Positions 43,035-44,547 of a stretch of 44,547 nt of DNA are shown piece after piece. The position numbers and the translations under genes were made by a program. The stretch lies in the NCBI GenBank assembly GCA_033557675.1, contig JAWQRM010000015.1:1-44547 (forward strand), read 5' to 3'. Each line of letters begins with the position of its first letter. The first letter of the stretch is position 1. Below the pieces are notes generated by a model. That model made no database searches. It was not told the DNA's origin and saw nothing but the letters and a program-made list of their open reading frames with translations. Origin of the DNA: Coptodactyla brooksi. Its lineage: Eukaryota > Arthropoda > Insecta > Coleoptera > Scarabaeidae.

Positions 43035-43255
43035 GATTTTGCAACAAAATATGTTTTTGGAATATACTTAAAAATCTGAGTAAAAAAGCTATAAGAATAA
43101 TACGAGCTTAAAGTCGGGTTATAAGCATCAAGAGGGTTATCAGTCTTTTTTCAACTCTATTATTGCTCTCTATAAAAGAAAATGTTTCAAATAAAAATTG
43201 CGTCATATCGAACTTTTCACAATTTGAAACTATTTTAGAATATACTTCAACAGTT
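43035..43255 (-). repeat. Repeat R, copy d (partial)
   Basis: In reverse complement it follows copies b and c: GAACTTTTCACAATTTGAAA region, AAATGTTTCAAATAAAAATT, GCAACAAAATATGTTTTTG and AGTAAAAAAGCTATAAGAAT. It lacks the 3' block with CCACCAAAAATAG. It is the most diverged copy in the window. Confidence 0.7.
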
Positions 43256-43689
43256 AAAAATAGTTGCTCAAACAATTAAACATCTGCTTGCATAAGTGTT
43301 CAAATATGGCCTAGTTTCAAGTGCATGCCATAGAAATAATTATGCTCTCGATCGGAAAATAGGGAGGGTTACTTCGCATATATGTACAGCATTCTCTATT
43401 TTTATTCCATTTATATAATTATAGCGTAATGATGAAATTCTAAAAAAGTTCACCTTCCTAACTTGTCTTTAACCGTAAATATTAGTAACATTATCTATAT
43501 CTGTAGCTCGAGAACCTGCAATAATGGAGCATGTAAAACATTTATGGAACTTGGAGAAGAATTTACAATTAGTTATCGCAATCTAAGTAATGGCGTCCTA
43601 AATGTTCGCACTGTCATCCATCATTTTCATTACACTAATGCATTCTTTTCTTTGTAAACCAAACTGCTCCCTCTACTTCTGCCATCGAA

Positions 43690-44280
43690 ATAGTTAGTAG
43701 ATAGTACCTTATTCACCCAATCATGTTATCCCTTGTAGTGGCTCTGGTTGCAAAAACTATATCTTTCACTCGACCCCACAAATAGAAGTTCAGGCACGTT
43801 AAATCTGGCGATCTAGCTGGCCGTGGAAATATGCCGCCCCGTCCTATCCATCTACCAGAGCAGGTGGTATCTAAGAACTTCCACACATTTACCGCAAGGT
43901 GAGCTGGGCAACCATCATGTTGGAATAGCATTTGTTGTCGAAATCCAACGGGCACTTCTACTAACAAAATCGGCAATCCCTATCTTAAAAATTCTAGGTA
44001 GTTTTCACTATAGCCTTCCTAGGATTCCTAACCAAACATTTACCGACCTACGACCTTGGTGCTAGACTTCTTGCATGCAGTGCGGATTAGTTCTGGACCA
44101 ATAGTGCACATTATGGACATTTACATCTCCATTGCTATGAAAAGTAGCTCCATCTGTCCACAATATTCGTGAAAGAATCTTCCGATCTTCTACCATCATA
44201 CCTAAAAGCCAGTGGCAATGATCTAGTCTTCGATCAAAATCCTCAGCAATCCTGGTGTAACTTGGAACAAGATAGACAAT
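43690..44280 (-). pseudogene. DD41D-spaced mariner-like transposase remnant
   Basis: The minus strand reads AEDFDRRLDHCHWLLGMMVE, ILSRILWTDGATFHSNGDVN with the first catalytic aspartate (TDGATF), VHNVHYWSRTNPH, a stop, then RRSVNVWLGILG. The open frame 43976-43713 contains MLFQHDGCPAHLAVNVWKFL with the second aspartate, GRWIGRGGIFPRPARSPDLT and CLNFYLWGRVKDIVFA. The third acid is asparagine in this copy (SPDLTCLN), 41 residues after the second. The GRWIGRGG-type insertion before the SPDL block marks the insect group with a longer second interval. The N-terminus is not seen; the right end of the remnant is near 44280. Confidence 0.82.
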
Positions 44281-44284
44281 TAAT

Positions 44285-44547
44285 TCAACAGAACACTACA
44301 GGAATTTGAGGGAAAAGTATTAATTCTTTGCGATAATATAAATTAATGCTTGTGAATTGCCATTGGGTTCAAAAGAGCAACAGCATTCAAAATAGTAAGA
44401 GTTTGAAATCGAAAACCCAGACTTACAATTGCATGTCTCGCCTTCTACCTATACAGGGTGATTCTCAACCTATACGCATAAACTTGGGAATTTATTCCTC
44501 ATGATTAATAATGATTATTAAGCAAAAAAAAATTAATAAAAATTTTT
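44285..44547. other. Window end with a CAGGGTG terminus
   Basis: CAGGGTGATTCTCAACCTAT begins at 44454, preceded by TA, and looks like the left end of a TA-inserting element that runs out of the window. No coding sequence is visible. Confidence 0.4.

Overview
This is an AT-rich eukaryotic, almost certainly insect, genomic window with no bacterial features. The transposon mix (mariner-like elements, several piggyBac families with TTAA targets, pogo/Tigger relatives including one with a pipsqueak-type helix-turn-helix, and a Penelope-like retroelement) and one spliced exon of the cholinesterase-like adhesion family fit an insect; a beetle is my best guess, but only a guess. I see no intact host gene and no intact transposase. 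The window reads as a large intron or intergenic transposon graveyard around a single candidate host exon at 27112-27239 (+), whose 42 complete codons resemble the end of the esterase-like domain of neuroligin/gliotactin proteins and which is flanked by canonical splice signals.

Layout. 1-180: possible LINE tail with (ATT)n. 600-1700: piggyBac remnant 1 behind a copy of an unclassified repeat, here called R. 2956-4760: piggyBac remnant 3, bounded by TTAA. 6226-7474: piggyBac remnant 2. 7955-8440: fragment of a mariner derivative (family B). 10788-12790: Tigger copy 1, split by a tandem R array. 13720-15497: mariner B copy with R inside. 16312-17450: mariner A copy with both terminal repeats. 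18533-21890: piggyBac ends flanked by TTAA and enclosing a decayed pogo element. 23742-24615: Penelope-like RT plus GIY-YIG remnant. 24840-25265: Tigger tail. 27112-27239: host exon. 27550-28617: Tigger copy 2. 29394-30215: mariner-like remnant. 30899-31880: mariner A copy 2. 32690-33270: piggyBac remnant. 33762-36331: mariner B copy carrying two later insertions, namely a 108-bp hairpin insert with 14-bp direct repeats and a complete 1.83-kb long-TIR IS630-type element with TA target duplication. 36581-36764 and 38755-38870: hammerhead-ribozyme-like inverted repeats. 39748-40782: mariner B copy. 43690-44280: DD41D-type mariner remnant.

The elements do not form a pathway; their relations are stratigraphic. 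R copies lie inside or against piggyBac, Tigger and mariner B; the long-TIR element and the hairpin insert lie inside mariner B; the pogo element lies between piggyBac ends. The most interesting points are the mariner B derivatives, whose catalytic core is replaced by iterated AAAATTTTGCAAAC-type repeats in varying copy number, the hammerhead-like motifs that probably mark Penelope-type sequence, and the retroposed-looking 76-nt hairpin. All family calls come from recognising protein motifs by eye; no database search was possible.
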